In this document: positions 36,961 through 54,700 of the stretch, piece after piece
How positions within the stretch are numbered: the first letter of the stretch is position 1
How the letters are laid out: each line of letters opens with the position of its first letter
DNA from: Limnomonas spitsbergensis
Lineage: Eukaryota > Chlorophyta > Chlorophyceae > Chlamydomonadales
DNA length: 64,000 nucleotides
Reading direction: 5' to 3'
NCBI GenBank assembly: GCA_037349105.1
Contig: JAYJMM010000036.1
Coordinates: 1,400,001-1,464,000 of the forward strand
Notes under the pieces: generated by a model
Database searches by the model: none
Seen by the model: only the letters and a program-made list of their open reading frames with translations
Told to the model about the DNA's origin: nothing
Program-made: the position numbers and the translations under genes

Positions 36961-37156
36961 GTCTGCCGACCAGTTGTTTTAACACAGTGACCAGTGACCA
37001 CCTATCATCGCATGCATCAAAGGAGGTCATTGCTACAGCATCATAACAGGGAAACAAGCTCCAATACCGTACCGATGCATCTGAACCCAGCTTGAAGATT
37101 ATGTTTCACGCTCCTTGGTTGCCACTCTTCCGCCCGCCCGCCCGCCGGACGTGTCA

Positions 37157-37796
37157 ATGACGTCACACCTCTGGGCCCTGCTCAAAGATACGGGCTGCGT
37201 GAGCGCCCAAAATCGAAATGTGTATGTCTTGCTTCTTCTTGGGGCCCAATTGCACCATTAGTCCATTTAAAAATAGCAGATAGCTCTGTATACACTTTAT
37301 GGGGAAGGTAGGCTCGAGGGTAGGTTTAATTATTTCTTACAACAATCTTCCAGATTTGTTTAGTTTCTGCCCTAAATCCACTTCTCTTTTATTTGTTGGC
37401 CCATTTATTTGTGTGTCTCTAGTGTCTAACCTCATATAGTCATATCATTCAACAGCACCGGTATCCCAGAAATCCATAATGTTTGCTATTCTTAACTAAA
37501 GCGTGGCAGCCTGGCAGCAGGTGTCTCATTTCCAGATCTATGTTTCCTACACCAACCATCCCTAAACTGCTGAGGCCATGGAGTAGTGACTACCACATGT
37601 CCACCAGTCTAATGAAGACGGGTTTATTCCAGGTCCTTGATCACATGAAAAGCCCATGACATCTTCACCATTACATACAATTTACACAGCTGTGAGGTCG
37701 CATGACATTCCTTGCTTGTCAATAGATTCTGAACAGTTGGGCGCCCATGCATGCCGCTGAGCCTTCTTGTTAATGGCCCAGAGGTGTAACGTCATA
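37157..37796. mobile_element. 640-bp segment bounded by inverted copies of repeat R
   Basis: 37157-37210 (tgacgtcacacctctgggcc ... gagcgcccaa) and 37730-37796 (gaacagttgggcgccc ... gaggtgtaacgtca) are diverged inverted copies of repeat R, both starting tgacgt at the outer edge. This would fit a non-autonomous DNA element with about 55-bp terminal inverted repeats. The interior is AT-rich and non-coding. Target duplication not established. Confidence 0.5.
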
Positions 37797-39872
37797 GGCA
37801 TTCCTTGTTGATAGATCACTCTGAAATCCAAACATGTGACATGGCACAAAGTTCAAGATGTGGACATGGTTGATCGTTTTGACACTCGTTCCTACTTCCT
37901 ACGGTGCTTCACCAGGGTAGCACAGTATCGTATTTTATTTGGGCCATCATATCAAATTTTACAACACATATAAATATCTATATCGTGCCACCTTGTGCAA
38001 TATATACCACACACACTCTATACACGGTCATGACCCCGAAGTGAAGCACGCGCATTAGGTTTGGGATTTCGAAAAGACAGCCGCGCTAAATGAAGTAAAC
38101 ATGTTAACATGGGTATACCATGGTAAACTCGTGGCCCCCCTATATCACTGGCCTCCTCCTACCTAGCCATTTAAACCTCGGACTGGCTTTCAAACAGAAG
38201 CGTAATCAAACTTTATTGGAGCATATGTTAATACGCGTCCATATATGGAGGCGTCTTAACATATGTTCCACAATATAAGTGTGAAGACAAAGCGAATGAT
38301 ATCTACACATTGTCTCAAAAGTGCACCAAATAACCAATCGAGGAGGATAACATGCCTCCAGATTATAAACGCCCCCCGGCAAGGTCGCGACCCCCCTGGC
38401 AGCGACGACAAGCTGTTGAGATTCAGAAAGAAGGCAATTCACAATAAAACCCAAACCCTGACCCCATGATAACGACAGTCATGAAGATCAAGAGCACCAT
38501 GAATTCCAGACACCTATGATGAGAGCTATGCGGAACACCAACAATGACACCGGCAATGACCACTGTATGATTACAAGAAACACTCGAGTGCATTAGGGCC
38601 GCTCAATACGCAGGTCGGCTTACGCAGCCGCCGAGGTATGCACCCATTCACACCTATGACGACAACACACACACAGTCACACACACACACACAATCACAC
38701 ACATGATCATGCGTTGAATGCAGTCAGAAAAAAAACCCATTGATAAATATGTTGTAGAAGATAGGGCCATCAAGTCTTGTTGTTTGTGGGGGAGCCGGGA
38801 CTGAGCCTTACCGGTTTATCTGCTTGCCTGATGCGATGGACGCTGTCCAGGTCGCGCTGTGGCAGATACAAGTGCTTGTCATGATGCGTGCCAGACCATC
38901 TTTGGAAGGCCGCGATGCAGACAGCACAAGGACTGTTATGATGCATGTCAGGCCATCTTTGGAAGGCCGCTATGCAGTCGGCACAGGGACCTTTTTTGGC
39001 TAAATCTCCGCTGTAGCCCCAGCTGTAGCCATTGTTGCACCAAGCCCCCATGGCCGTGATGCAGCTGAATTGTAGGCATCCTTGCAACCATGGCCGTGAT
39101 GCAGCTGAATAGTAGGCATCCTTGCAACCATGCCCGTGATGCAGCAGCTCAAGTGTAGCAGAGGCGCGCTGGATAAAACAGTGGCAGGCTAGCGCCTGCG
39201 GACGGAAAGGGAGAGCAACTTGTCAGGTCGCAAGTTTTTCAGAGCTCAGACTGTGTCAGTACAGAACAAAAGGATTTCAATTCAGCTGTTGAGCTGCTCA
39301 CCCCAGCTGCTATCCTTGACATGAAACCCAGGACAAAAAAAACTTCAGTCATATACGGTGCTTGAGGTGGCATTCAGGTGCACACGGTGCTTCAGGTGGC
39401 ATTCAGGTGCAGGTGACATACGGTGCTTCAGCTGGCATTCATGTTCAGGTAGGGCCGGTGGGGGCCTGATGGAGCAAGCCCCGCCTGCTTGGGCCACCGG
39501 TCGTAATTTGGCCAAGTTTTGGTCCCCATCCGCCTTGTAATGTGGGTGCGGCCCCAAGCTGCACTGTTCCCTTAACCTCCACGCGCTCAAAGGGCGTAGC
39601 TTTCTTTCTTTCTGTGGTGGCTGTCCATCGGCCTGCCACAAAGATGGTCTAATGCCCAATGACTGGAAGCATGGGATTCCCACACCTTGCGAACATGTCG
39701 CAATCCCTTGCTCCCCCCCCTGCCCCCCCAAGCCTCAAGCACACACTAGAAAAGAAAGAAATCTACGCCCCGTGGGGGGCGTGAGATTTAAGGAAACAGC
39801 GCAGCCAGGGCCGAAGCCACGTCCGCGCCGTTACCTTAGCATCATTAGCACCATCACTCCATCAGCACACAC
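37797..39872. other. Intergenic sequence, no gene recognised
   Basis: Contains an acacacac-rich stretch near 38660-38705 and a two-copy 60-bp tandem unit near 38885-38990 (ccatctttggaaggccgc). A related ccatctttggaacgcc appears at about 40478. Another short direct repeat lies at 39045-39145 (ggccgtgatgcagctgaat). The minus-strand frame across the 38.9-kb unit reads CIAAFQRW twice; I do not recognise it. Confidence 0.45.
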
Positions 39873-44663
<4,791 letters not shown>

Positions 44664-44751
44664 GTTGAACAGGTCGGTTAAAGACTTGTCACGATACTTG
44701 AATGTACCAATGAATGGTACGTGTCTCAAGTCGGGTTGAAGCAGGGCACCT

Positions 44752-44800
44752 AACTGACATGACGTGTTCGTACGGATGTCACGAACACGTCATGTCAGTT
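44752..44800. repeat. Perfect 20-bp inverted repeat upstream of the kinase gene
   Basis: 44752-44771 (aactgacatgacgtgttcgt) and 44781-44800 are exact reverse complements around a 9-nt loop (acggatgtc). The arms include tgacgtgt, an ACGT-core motif. It lies 89 bp upstream of the chosen start codon, so it may act in the promoter or form a hairpin in the 5' leader. Confidence 0.85.
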
Positions 44801-46877
44801 GGGAACTTCGGGGAACTTCTGGTGGAAATCACCCAGAAATCTTGACTGTCGGATCACGGGACTCGTGTCAGCTCGTTGCCCGTCGTATATGAGTCGATGC
44901 CCCTCCCTGACTTTCGAGGAATTTAAGTTGATGGATGTCGTGTAGCTTCCAGATTTTACAGGCCGCGGCCACCCTTCTCCGTCCACCCGACTGGAGCCGC
45001 AAGTAGAGGACTGCGATGCAGCCGGTGGATGCGACTTGTTGTTGTGCCGCTTCAAGGCCTGGCCTATGCGCGAAATATGACCTACACCAGGATGCTATCG
45101 GTGCCTCCGTGAGGCACGTGCTGTGCATACCACCGGTGCGTCACGTCGAGTATGTCCCGCATGGGAGTCCCACATGAAAAAGGGCTTGCCACAGATCTGC
45201 CGCCCGCCAGAGTTACCAGCCATTTATTATCGGCGAGCGTGCCGTCAGGGTGCCTCCAAGGTTGTAAAAAGTAAGTTTCATCTCGCGCGCCCTGCTCACG
45301 CACATTGCGTCAGTCGCTCCCACAAAATGCAGAAGGTACGGGTGTAATCTTGCCCTGCCCTGCCTTGCAGCCCTGCCATGCCCTGCAACTCCGCCCTGCA
45401 GCCCTGTCATGCATGCAGCCATGCCCTGCCCTGCATGCAGCCCTGCCCTGCCCTGAACTGTACTGAACTGAGGTGAACTGCATGCAGCCTTGCCATGCCA
45501 TGTAGCCCTGTCCTGCCATGCAGCCCTGCGCCCCTGCCCTGCCCTGCCTTGCGGCCTTGCCATGCCATGCAGCTCTGTCCTGCCATGCAGCCCTGTCGTG
45601 CATGCAGACCTGCCCTGCAGCCGTTCTGCATGCAACCATGCCCTGCCCTGACCTGCAGCCATGCCCTGCCATGCAACCCAACCCTGCATGCAGCTAGCCC
45701 TGCCCTGCCCTGCCCTACAAACCTGTCTTGCCCTGCCCTGTCCTTCAGCCCTACCCTACAGCCCTGCCGCCACACCAGCAACTCACATAGCAAAGTTGTT
45801 TCATGGAGGTGAAGGAACGCAGGACCAGGATGCAAAACAACTGGGAACGCCCAAGGCTGTGAGCGTGGTGAGTAGGTAAGACATATAACCAGGCTGTGCA
45901 TGTGCCTACACTAACTGTGTTTCATATTGCGATGTTTCCTTATCCGTCCTCCTGTCCCTGCCCCCTCGTCCCCCTCCTGCTCTTGCCCCTGCCTTGTCCC
46001 CCTCCTGCTCCTTCCCCTGCCCCCTCATCCCCCTCGTGCCCCTGCCCCATCCTCCTTTCCTGCTCCTGGCCCTGCCCCCTCGTCCCCCTCCTGCTCCTGG
46101 CCTTGCCCCCTCGTCCCCTCCTGCTCTTGCCCCCTCGTCCCCCTCCTGCTCCTTTTCCTGCCCCCTCGTCCCCTCCTGCCCCTGCCCCCTTGTCGCCTTC
46201 CTGCTCCTGTCCATGCGCCCTCGTCCCTCTCCTGCTCCTGTCCCTGCCCCCTCGTCCCCTCCTGCTCCTGCCCCCTCTTTCCCCTCTTGCTCCTGCCCAT
46301 GCCCCTGCGTCCCCCTTCTGCTCATGCCCCTGCCCTCTCGTCCCCTTCTGCTCCTGCCCCTGCCCCCTTGCCCCCTCATGCCCTTGCCCCCTCTCCCCCT
46401 CCTGCTGGCGTTCTGCCCTTTGGCTGCCTTACTCCATTTCCCGCATCTGGTTGGCAGCTGTGTACGCAGCGCCTGCGGCCAACCACGGCGACGTGGTGTG
46501 GGCCACCAGCCACCTTCGGCCGCGGCAATGTCTCTCCAGCGAAATGCAGTCCAGCTTGCTTCAAAACCTACGCCAGGCTGCGGGGCTTCCTGCATCAGCC
46601 GCCAGTTGGGGAGTCCTGAGAGAGCTGCAGTTGCAGCCACTACAACGAGACTGGTGTACCCATATCCTTCGCTTCTACAATGCACGGGTGGCACCGGCAG
46701 CACAGCGATACAGCCCTCTCATGGCTCAAGCTTGCTTTTGTGGATTTTGTTTAGAAACCTTGTTGAGGGCTAGTCTTCAGTCGAACTCAAGTGTCGGACT
46801 TAGTCTTCTTTGCCTGCCCGGCCTCTCTTTTCGATCCTTTTCCCCCCTCTTTCTTTTAGTTTTTTCTTTTCTCCCTT

Positions 46878-46937
46878 CTGAACAGTTGGGCGCCGACGCG
46901 GCCGAGCTTTGAGCGGGCCCAGAGGTGTAACGTTATC
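46878..46937 (-). repeat. Dispersed repeat R, copy in the spacer of the large inverted repeat
   Basis: Reads gaacagttgggcgccgacgc, ggccgagctttgagcgggcc, cagaggtgtaacgtta. It is the most complete R copy. Confidence 0.7.
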
Positions 46938-46989
46938 GACTAAATTTCTTGTAGGCCAGTAAATTTTGGTACCTTAGGGAATCTATGAA

Positions 46990-47310
46990 CTACACGTGAT
47001 GTCAGGATTATGTCAGGCCTACGAGGTCCGGCGCTCGAGGACCGGCGTATGTACGAGGTCAATCGCTTAGCGTAGCGCCGCCCCCAAACAAGATTGGGCC
47101 TGCCCCCCCTTGCTTAATCGCTTAGCGTAGCTAAAAACAAGACTGGACCCCTTGCTGCTTTTGTTTTTAGCTACGCTAAGCGATTTTGCATGGTCCTCGT
47201 ACGCCGGGAAGGCTTTACCTCGAGCGCTTGTCCTCGTAGGCCGGACCGGCCTACGAGGTCCGGCGCGCGAGGACCGGCGTACAAGGTCAATCGCTTAGCG
47301 TAGCGCCTAC
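46990..47310. repeat. Cluster of nested palindromes
   Basis: 47116-47140 (aatcgcttagcgtagctaaa + aacaa) and 47161-47185 are perfect 25-bp inverted repeats with a 20-bp loop. 47232-47244 and 47246-47258 form a 13-bp palindrome (cctcgtaggccgg) around one base. gaggtccggcgc and gcgaggaccggcgta recur at about 47018 and 47255, and tcaatcgcttagcgtagcgc occurs at about 47059 and 47288. No ORF. Confidence 0.85.
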
Positions 47311-47850
47311 ACAATTTAAGGGGCCCGGTAAGAGGCACACGTTAATTTTCTTGTTATACAACCCTTAGTCCTAACAAAGAGTCCGTGAGCAAAAGCGGCA
47401 AAGGTTAGGGTTTCATTGGCCACCGAAGATCCCATCCTGAGGAATGAGGAGGCGTCCGTAAATTTTCTTCCAACAGTAAAAATAAGGTGTCCTACACAGA
47501 CCTTGATAGGGAAGTGGTGATAAGAGAAGGAGGAGGAAGGACCCACAGTAAAAGCGACCCAAATACTGAAGTGACAAGACGGCGGTAGTAAGCAAAACTG
47601 GAAACTAATGTACTTAAAAGTTTTCTAATTGAAACACTACTTATCAGATGGCAGTCTAGGAAAGTAGCTCTACTCGAAAATTTAGAAGTGCTGTCTTGCT
47701 AACAGGCTCTGACAGGTCACATGTACAAAAAACAGCAAAGAAAACCCGCATCAACCGGTCAAAATAAACGTCAACCACACTGAGCTGTTGCTGTATGTGG
47801 CAGCGGCCCCCCTGGACATGTTTTGTGGCCATGGGCTAGGAGGGTAGATG
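47311..47850. other. Spacer of the large inverted repeat, nothing recognised
   Basis: Unique-looking AT-richer sequence without a convincing exon. Confidence 0.4.
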
Positions 47851-49699
47851 GGTAGGTGGGCAGGTGCGCAAGAGGCCAGGAGGCCAGGGGCGGGCGTGGG
47901 CGGCTCTGGACCATGCTTTGGCAGGGAAAGGAGCAGAAGGGGGACGAGGGGGCAGGGACAGGAGCAGGAGGGGGACGAGGGCGCGATGGCAGGAGCAGAA
48001 AGGGGACGAGGGGGCAGGGGCAGGAGGGGACGAGGGGGCAGGGACAGGAGCAGAAGGGGGATGAGGGGGCAGGGACAGGAGCAGGAGGGGGACGAGGGGG
48101 CAGGGACATGAGCAGGAGGGGGATGAGGGCGCAGTGGCATGAGCAGAAAGGGGACGAGGGGGCAGGGGCAGGAAGGGACGAGGGGGCAGGGACAGGAGCA
48201 GAAGGGGGACGAGGGGGCAGGGACAGGAGCAGGAGGGGGACGAGGGGACAGGAGCATGAGTGAAACGAGGGGGCAGGGACAGGAGCAGGAAAGGAGGATG
48301 GGGCGGGGGCAGGAGGGGGCAGGAGAGGGGATCGGAAGAGGGGCAGAGGCAGGAGCAGGAAGGGACGAGGGGGCAGGGGACGGAGCGGGTGGTGGAAGAG
48401 GGGACAGGGGCAGAAGGGGGACGAAGGACAGGAGCAAGAGGCTGACGAGGGCGTAGGGACAGGAGGGGACAAATAGGCAGGGACTGGTGCAGGAGGGGGA
48501 CGAGGGGGACGAGGGGACAGGAGCAGGAGGTGACGAAGGTGCAGGGACAGGAGCAAGAGTGGGGGGGGACGAGGGCGCAGGGACAGGAGCAGGAGGCAAA
48601 CGAGGGCGCAGGGACAGGAGAGGACGAGGAGGCAGGGACTGGAGCAGGGGGGGGGCGAGGGGGCAGCTACAGGGGCAAGAGGGGGACGAGGGGGACGGGG
48701 GGACAGCCGGACAGGGACAGGAGGGGACGAGGGTGCAGGGATAGGAGCTAGAATGGAGGATGGACAGGGGCAGAAAAGGAAGATGGGGCGGGGGCAGGAG
48801 GGGGATGATGGGGCAGGGGCAGGAGCAGGGATGGGACGAGGGGGCAGGCGCAAGAGCAGGAGGGAGACGAGGGAGCAGGGTCAGGAGGACGGCTTATGAA
48901 ACAGCGCAATACAAAACACGGTCGGTGTAGGCACATTCACGGCCTGGCCATATATGCAATCTACTCACCCCGCTCACAGGCTTGGGCGTTCCCATATGTT
49001 GTTCATCCTGGTCCTGCGTTCCTTCACCTCCTTGAAAAAACATTGCCATGTGAGTAGTTGGTGTGGCGGCAGGGCTGCAGGGTAAGGCTGCATGGCTGCA
49101 GGGAGGGCTGCAGGGCAGGACAGGGCAAGGCAGGTTTGTAGGACAGGGCAGGGCTAGCTGCATGGAGGGCTGGGCTGGGCTGCATGGCATGACAGGGCTG
49201 CATGGTAGGGTGGAGCTGCATGGCAGTACAGGGCCGCAATTAGGGCAGGTCAAGGCAGGTTTGTAGGGCAGGGCAGGACAGGGATAGCTGCAGGCAGAGC
49301 TGGGCTGCATGGCAGGGTAGGGCTGCATGCAGGACATGGCTGCATGCAGGGCAGGGCTGCATGCATGGCAGGGCTGCATGCATGGCAGGGCAGCAGGGCA
49401 GGGCAGGGCTGCATGCAGAACAGGGGTGCAAGGCAGAGCTGGAGGGCATGGCAGGGCTGCACGGCAGGGCAGGATTACACCCTTACCTTTTACATCTTGC
49501 GGGAGCGACTGACGCGTTGTGCGTGAACGGGGCGCGAGATATGAAACTTATTTTTTTCAACCTTGGAGGCACCCTGACGACACGCTCGCCGATAATAAAT
49601 GGCTGGTAACTCTGGCGGGCGGCAGATATGTGGCAAGCCCTTTTTCATGTGGGACTCCCAAGTGGGACTTACTTGACGTGACGCTCCGGTGCATACTCC

Positions 49700-51734
49700 A
49701 ACTGTCGCGCGATACAACGACGACCGGGTCGGTCTCAGGTCGGTCTATCTGCTGGTACCCTACTCTTGGCCTGAAAATCCAGTTGGATGGAGTGGTATCG
49801 ACCAGAGTCTCTGCCTCTCTGGTTTCGGCATACCGTGCAGGTCTCTGTCTAATGCATCAAATGGCATGCCATGCTTGAGTGTAACAAACTAATCATCATG
49901 CAGGGCCGAGGGGGGGCAAAAAGAAACTGAATACACCCCATGCTCGAAAGTTGTGAAGCTTGACGAGAGCCTTATTCCATGCCTGGTCTTAAAATTGTTT
50001 TTGGCCCAGGGGGATGGGAGATATGGAGGGTCAAAGTGGGGGGGGACAGGGGTAACAGAAAAAGACGTTTAATAATTTTTTTATGTCAGATTGAGACGAT
50101 AGCTACACCGTTGCATTCCTACTGTCATCTGCTACTGATGTGCTTCATAAAATCCCTGCTAAAACGTTACACACAGAGTACCAGACCCCTCTTAGCATGA
50201 AATTTTGGCATGGGGGGATGTCATGTCTCCGGAACCACATGCATGCACCGTTGTGCGTACTCCCATTATGGACTCACAGGGTATAGCTGCTCTGTTAGTT
50301 TATATGAATTAAGCAATGACGACTTGCTGTGAGCATTGTTTGAAGGTCTTGGAATTGACAGACAACCCAGTGGCCCTAGAGAATCACCAACAGGGGAGAG
50401 AGTGCAAGAGAGACGCTGAGAAGCTGGCTGCTAGCCCCGCTGGTGGGAGTCCCTGGTCAGCTTCCACCGGCTTCTAGCCACAGCTTGAGCACGTCAGCTG
50501 AGTTCCCGTACAGAGGCGATGATGTTCACCAAGCCCTGGCCACTTTGCGATGGCACCCCTTGAGCGTTGGAGGATGTTCAACAATAATATGGACCACCAG
50601 TAGCTGGGGATGCGTTGACGGTGTGCAAGGTTTAGGGTTTAGGGTGCATGGCTGTGGGAAGATAATCAAGCTATCAGCTATGCGGTTGCACGTCAGAGCG
50701 CACATTTTGCTGCGTCAATGAGGGGCAGCCTGTACCTTGGAGCCAAGTGGTGCTGATGCATGCGGCTTCTGTTGCATTGTGTGTGACGACAGGACATCAG
50801 GCCTGTGCAAAACATGGTAGCACAATCCGGCTGAATCTATGCCGTATCGAGCCGAATCGTGCCATATAGTGGCACTTTGGTAGTACAATCCGGCTGAATC
50901 AGTGCCGTATTGCGCTGGATCATGCCGTATCGTGCTACCATGGTGCAAAACGGACCTGGGCAAAGGCTCCACCAGTGGCACGCTAGCAGTCGAGTCCAGC
51001 TGCCCCCTGAAGTACAACTGTACGAGATGTCATATGCGGCTGCTCAGAGGGGTTCTGCCACCAATCCTTGCACCAACAGACCAGTGGCTTGCACCATCTG
51101 CAGGAGCATCACGGGAACCATCCGCCCTCATGTGTAAGGTTGTCACTTCCTAGATCACATGGAGTCAGCCCACCCTGGTCAGGAGCTGACGGAGGCAGAT
51201 GTGACGAGACATGCCATCAGCGCTGAGGAGTTTAAGGGGTGGGTGGCTGGGCAAGGAGCTCCCCAAGAAGCAGAAGACCAAGCAAGGCTGGCCACAAATA
51301 TTGTCTTCGGCCAGCAGCCGGGGTGTAGCTGTCTTGTAGCTGAGACGAAAAAATAAACGCTGGGGCGCTCTCCCCGCAGCCTTACCTCACTCCTGGGGCA
51401 CGGGCTAGGAGCCCTCCTGGCCTCAGCATTAATCTGCAGTCTAGCTGCTAGCATAAATTCATAATTAAATACGAATGACTGCCTGAAATTTATGAGATTT
51501 GAGATGATGGCTGGGCAACCGGGTGGCAGTATGCCTTGCATCAGACAAGTGCAATGCAAGACAGTTGGGACGCGATCACCGCGATCGGGCTTTTTCCGGG
51601 TCAGCAAGATTTGTACGGTCTGCAGGCGTTACACAAATGACATTGAGTGATGCCCACACTTTCCTCATCAGCCCTACGCCCCACTGCCTTGTCCTCGCCA
51701 TGCTTTTAAGTGGACCGACTGGTAGCGCAATTCC
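49700..51734. other. Intergenic region upstream of glutathione synthetase
   Basis: No gene recognised. Contains a P-family copy at 50815-50943 (catggtagcacaatccggct ... tatcgtgctaccatgg) with 11-bp inverted ends, and a repeat-S end fragment near 51325-51365 (tgtagctgtcttgtagctga then gaaaaaataaacgctgg). The glutathione synthetase promoter should lie just before 51735. Confidence 0.5.
50815..50943. mobile_element. P-family element, about 130 bp, with 11-bp inverted ends
   Basis: Begins catggtagcac and ends gtgctaccatg, exact reverse complements. The interior has two diverged copies of acaatccggctgaatc and several gccgtat motifs. It resembles a very short MITE; related clusters are at 6037-6625 and about 7345-7425. 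Confidence 0.5.
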
Positions 51735-54700
51735 ATGATCAAATCGGTAGCATCTACGAAGCTGCTCGCTCGCTGTAGCACCTTTGAATTCTCCACGCCA
51801 TCACGAATCATCGGCATTGCCTATCACCACAATCATCGTCGCCGCGCCTTGGAATACATGCGCGCATCAGAAACAGGCTCTAGGTCCGCCTCCCGAATGC
51901 CCGCTGCGACGCGGGCAGATCTACAGCTGTCCAACGAGGAGCTTGGCTTGATCGTGCACGATGCCGTTGTGTGGGCGAACCAGCATGGGCTGGTGAGCAA
52001 AACCTAGTCAAAATGTCGAAGGTATGCATACATGGTACACATACATGGTACACATACACATGTGTCTCCCGCCAGCTCGACCTAACAGACAGTCGCTCCT
52101 GTTGCTAGCATGCGTCGAGCATGGGAAGGATCTGCATCTTCCGACACCAGCAGCATTCACCCATGCAGCCCCTCACATCGGAGGATGGCATGGCTGCACC
52201 ATGGTCCAGGCTGTGCATGGTAGCTGGAATTTAGCCTAATCATTCCCTACGAGCCCCTCGTGGCCGAGCATTCAGCAGGGCCCAGCGGTAAGCACCGTTT
52301 TAAACCATAGCAGGTCCTTGCGGGTCAATCCATCAGCAAGCACCATTGATGACCATTCAATCCATTTCATGAAAAACGAATTAATATCTTAACCCTGTTT
52401 TTATTAGATCGGATCAGGTCGGATTGGATTGGATCTGATGGCCTCCTTTCCAGCCACCCCGCATGCCCACACCAACTACAAAATGGACATATTGGTATTC
52501 TGCAGACCGTATTTCGACCGTAACATGCATTACTCACACTTGCACACCGTGCTCAGCATGGGATGGCCAGGCCGGGAGGCACTTTACTTGGGGGTGCGTC
52601 AGGTACAAGTCTGGGACATCATAGCCCGCAGCCTGGGAGGCTGGGTGCATCAAACCCTGCTGCTTGAGCCATTTGTCTACATTAGGCCCCCTTTGGCCAA
52701 GGCGTACCCTTTGGCCTGCGAGCGGTGGTCTGGTGCACACAAAAGCAAAACACAGCTGTTGAGGGCCTCAAGTGATTCATCAGTTCTGCCTGATTGCACC
52801 GCCTGACTGATTCGAAAAAGTACTCGTGGATCCCTGTACTTCAACACTAGAAATAGACTCGTGGAGACCTGTACTTCAACACTAGAAATAGACTCGTGGA
52901 TCCCTGTACTTCAACACTAGAAATAGACTCGTGGAGACCTGTACTTCAACACTAGAAATAGACTCGTGGATCCCTGTACTTCAACACTAGAAATAGACTC
53001 GTGGAGACCTGTACTTCAACACTACAAATAGACTCGTGGATCCCTGTACTTCAACACTAGAAATAGACTCGTGGAGACCTGTACTCCAACACTAGAAATA
53101 GACTTGTGGATCCCTGTACTTCAGCACTAGAAATAGACTCGTGGAGACCTGTACTTCAACACTGCAAATGGAAATGAACGGCTTGCTTCACTGATGCCCC
53201 GGCGTCCACTGCCGGCCCTGTCTCTGATCCATCTGAACCCTAAACCTTAAACCCTGTCTCCGGTTCATTTGTGCCAACACGCACCGCCGTAAGGGGTCTT
53301 AAACTCCCCCCACGGGTCGCATCCCCCAACGCGTCGCATCCCCCACGGGTCGCATCCCCCAACGCGTCGGTCCCGGGGGCGCGAAAGTCTCCACCATGGC
53401 GGGCATCGTTTAAAAAAAAAAATGAAACTCCGCCTTCTTTCCAAGTTCCGAATAAAAGTAATGAAACTTCGCCTTTTTTGTAAACTATACCGCCATGGTG
53501 GAGGCTTTCGCGCCCCCGAGAAGACATGGCTTTTGGGGGATGCGACCCGTGGGGGGAGTTGGAGCCCCCTTACCGCTGTGTGGCAAATGCAATGCATCCT
53601 CATCACCCTCCACACCCATCATGAGAACTCAGCGCTGTGGATCTTTGGGTTGTGAAGGCTTGGTTAGGGTTGGTCGGGTGAGGTTATGTAACTGGCACGA
53701 TTGCTTGCGTGGGTGAATTGAATTTGTTGGTTGTAGCTGCCGAGGGAAGGCACCTGCATCTAGGGAGAAGGGACTCAGGCCGCATCTGCACCGTTGCCAG
53801 AGGACTTTTTCTATTTCTTTAGATTTTTCCGCAAATACCGGTAAGCTTTTGTTTAAGCAAAATCTCTTACCCCCTCCTCTCCAAAGTGTCCATCCCGCCT
53901 GTCACGCTGCCAAGTGCCTTGCCTATGAATCAGGCGACTACTTAATATTCTGCACATCCCCATTTACGCCAACTTGCTCCAACAATGGGTCAGTTCAAAC
54001 CATCAGGATGGACTCCTCGAGTCCTCCGTATGGCTGGCTGTTTTATCAGCGAATGCTCCCCAATGCCGTCCATCCCATCCCAGACTACATCCACTTTGGG
54101 TCCGGACGGTAAGGGCGCAAAGCGCCTCTACCTGGGACCCCAATTGTGCTTGAGGGGGTCCCCTGACCCCCCCTGGCCCCCTTGACCCCCCCTGGCCCCC
54201 TTGACCCCCCCTGGCCCCCCGTGACCCCCCCTGGCCCCCCCTGGCCCCCCCTGGCCCCCCCTAGCCTCCCCTGGCCCCCCCTGGCCCCCCCTGCCCCCCC
54301 CCCTGGCCTCTCCTGGCCCCCCCTGACCCCCCCCATCCACACCATGAGACTTGGACCTCCTCATAGCCATTGGCTGCTTGATCAGTGGATGCCCCCGCTG
54401 CCATCCATCGCATTCTTCAACCAGGCCCATCTTAGAGACAGGGATTTGCCTGAACCCTAATTCTTCAACCTTGAACTCTAAAACCTGAGCCCCCTTATGT
54501 CAACGCCATAAAAACCGAGTACTGAGACTCCCTCTGTAATCTGAACCCTGCACCTAAAAACGCGAACTCTAACAAAGTAACCTGGACACAAAATATTGAG
54601 CCTGAACCCTTAATATAAAACCTTGAACTCCATTTACAAAATCTGAACCCTGAACCCTTTCCGTACGGCAGCAGTAAAGCAAAGAAGTATGCCTCCCATC

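Larger units (their letters stand above)
45128..49697. repeat. Large inverted repeat with minisatellite-bearing arms
   Basis: The left arm (about 45128-46425) and right arm (about 47930-49697) are reverse complements in order: (1) a conserved 200-bp segment (agccatttattatcggcgag, gtgactcccacatgaaaaa-like), (2) a ccctgccctgcatgcagcc array, (3) a conserved segment with gaaggaacgcaggaccagga, tgggaacgcccaag, (4) a cctcgtccccctcctgctcc array. The arrays differ in length between arms; the unique segments differ by scattered substitutions. In segment 1 both arms keep an open frame with TLADNKWLVTLAGGR and VASPFSCGTP (minus near 45200, plus near 49600). I do not recognise that peptide. Interpretation: a fold-back mobile element or an inverted duplication. 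Confidence 0.8.

Noticed and set aside
38770..39087. Minus-strand ORF with repeated CIAAFQRW
   Set aside because: The repeat comes from a two-copy 60-bp DNA duplication; no family recognised and no link to the kinase, which has its own stop codon.
45906..48900. Open frames of 230-360 codons rich in Pro/Ala/Ser or Gly/Arg/Gln
   Set aside because: Products of the cctcgtccccctcctgctcc minisatellite in the arms of the inverted repeat.
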